Positions 63,096 through 63,841 of a DNA stretch of 63,841 bases are shown here, piece after piece. This stretch comes from Rhodobacterales bacterium 56_14_T64. Its GTDB lineage: Bacteria; Pseudomonadota; Alphaproteobacteria; Rhodobacterales; Rhodobacteraceae. The notes under the pieces were generated by a model. It did no database searches, was not told the DNA's origin, and saw nothing but the letters and a program-made list of their open reading frames with translations. The stretch covers positions 1-63,841 of the forward strand of contig MAAY01000048.1 in NCBI GenBank assembly GCA_002162795.1, in the 5' to 3' direction. The stretch's first letter is position 1. Every line of letters starts with the position of its first letter. Position numbers and translations under genes: made by a program.

Positions 63096-63616
63096 TCTGC
63101 CACAACTTGCCCCGTTTATCGGCGCCGCGGCCCGCTCTGGTATGGTGGCTGCAATCATTGGTCCGTCGGGTGTTGGCAAATCTACTTTGATGCGCTTCGT
63201 GGCCGGGATAGATACATCGTTTGACGGCAAGGCTTCGACGCTCATTCGCTGGCTATGGCGCTTCAGGATCCGAAATTGCAGCCTTGGCACAGCGCTTTGG
63301 ACAATCTGCTAATTGCGTATCCCACGTTGAACACGACCCGTGCCACACAGATTCTAGACCGGGTAGGGCTGGTGAAAAATGCTGATGTTTTTCCTGCCTG
63401 TTGTCGCTGTGCCAACAACGGAGTCTGTCGCTGGCGCGCGCCTTTGCCGACGCTCCGGATCTGCTGATCATGGATGATCCGCTTGTGTCACTGGAGCCAG
63501 ACATGGCTGGCAGAATGTTGGGCCTGCCTGAAACACTGATTGCCGAACACCGCCCGGCGACTTTGTTTGTCACCCATAGCCGCCCGAAGCCGAACGGTTG
63601 GCCAACCGGCTATTGA
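63096..63616 (+). pseudogene. ABC importer ATPase, decayed fragment
   Basis: Walker A is intact (IIGPSGVGKSTLMRFVAG). A frame change leads to a Q-loop region, MALQDPKLQPWHSALDNLLIAYPTLNTTRATQILDRVGLVKNADVFP. A further frame change leads to QQRSLSLARAFADAPDLLIMDDPLVSLEPD and TLFVTHS (signature remnant, Walker B, H-loop). At least two frameshifts are present. It belongs with the binding-protein relic just upstream; the permease is gone. It resembles SsuB/ThiZ-type ATPases. Confidence 0.7.
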
Positions 63617-63726
63617 CCCCGTAGGGCAACTGGTCCGACTTGAACCAAAGAGGGTTGAATACGGACCTCCACTTGCATCCGAAGTTTTAACATAATCTGC
63701 ATTACAAGTCCTTCATCTGTGGCCGG

Positions 63727-63804
63727 GGTGCGCGCTACCCTCAACTGCGACTCTTGTTAGAAAACAGTAGTTGGTGCGCGCTATCCTGACTTGCGACTTT
63801 TGAG
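63727..63804. repeat. Two tandem IS30-type terminal repeats at the right edge
   Basis: GGTGCGCGCTACCCTCAACTGCGACTCTTG-like (63727-63758) and GGTGCGCGCTATCCTGACTTGCGACTTTTG-like (63773-63804) are about 85% identical and 46 bp apart. Both carry the GCGACTYTTG core, which is the reverse complement of CTCAAAAGTCGC at 88-99 and 2433-2444. The inner copy looks like the left terminus of an IS30-type element, whose transposase would start beyond the window end. Confidence 0.65.
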
Positions 63805-63841
63805 TGATAACAAACTGTTGGCACTCAAAAGGACATATCAT

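Noticed and set aside
1-63841. tRNA, rRNA or tmRNA genes
   Set aside because: No cloverleaf-like GGTTCGANTCC T-arm with matching acceptor stem, and no rRNA signature, was noticed on either strand while reading. A tRNA scan would settle this.

Overview
The window reads as most of an extrachromosomal replicon from a Rhodobacteraceae (Roseobacter-group) alphaproteobacterium. This rests on the mix of gene families: Sinorhizobium-type frc and agl sugar operons, a Flp/tad pilus locus with a short roseobacter-type lipoprotein, DMGDH-like FAD/GcvT oxidoreductases, and a Rep_3-type initiator divergent from parAB. There are no rRNA, tRNA or other core housekeeping genes. Both ends lie in IS30-family sequence, so this is either a contig broken at a repeated IS or a plasmid opened inside one.

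Layout. 1-2766: decayed insertion sequences (an IS30-type copy split by an IS110-type copy) and an internally deleted pqqE relic. 2916-10688: a minus-strand sugar ABC importer (two permeases, double ATPase, periplasmic binding protein) behind a GAF histidine kinase/NarL-type regulator pair, with a divergent SMP-30/gluconolactonase. 10743-17619: kduD-like dehydrogenase, then a PfkB kinase with frcKACB, and divergent frcR. 17732-18970: an MltB-type lytic transglycosylase. 19068-28064: a GH1 beta-glucosidase and LacI regulator divergent from aglEFGAK. 28086-38449: a minus-strand tad/Flp pilus operon that also carries an L,D-transpeptidase and a frameshifted TadE-like gene. 38608-42917: the replication and partition module (rep, iteron origin, parAB, four parS-like palindromes). 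42918-44186: an AAA+ ATPase. 44267-57512: a DeoR regulator, two FAD/GcvT oxidoreductases, two choline-kinase-like phosphotransferases, a glycine-betaine-type ABC importer and a GlxA/GbdR-like AraC regulator. 57636-62613: a dipeptide-type ABC importer. 62770-63616: a decayed importer (binding protein plus ATPase), followed by IS30 terminal sequence.

How it fits together. Most of the cargo is solute capture: four complete high-affinity carbohydrate or quaternary-amine importers plus one peptide/opine-type importer, each next to its own regulator and usually its first catabolic enzymes. The pilus locus would add surface attachment. The least familiar unit is the DeoR-to-GlxA segment. There, betaine-type uptake, two kinases and two demethylating-type oxidoreductases are interleaved in translationally coupled order. 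The two main promoters share the same direct repeat, TGTTGA-N4-TGTTGA. PQQ-related relics at both extremes suggest that a quinoprotein locus was once present and was destroyed by IS activity.
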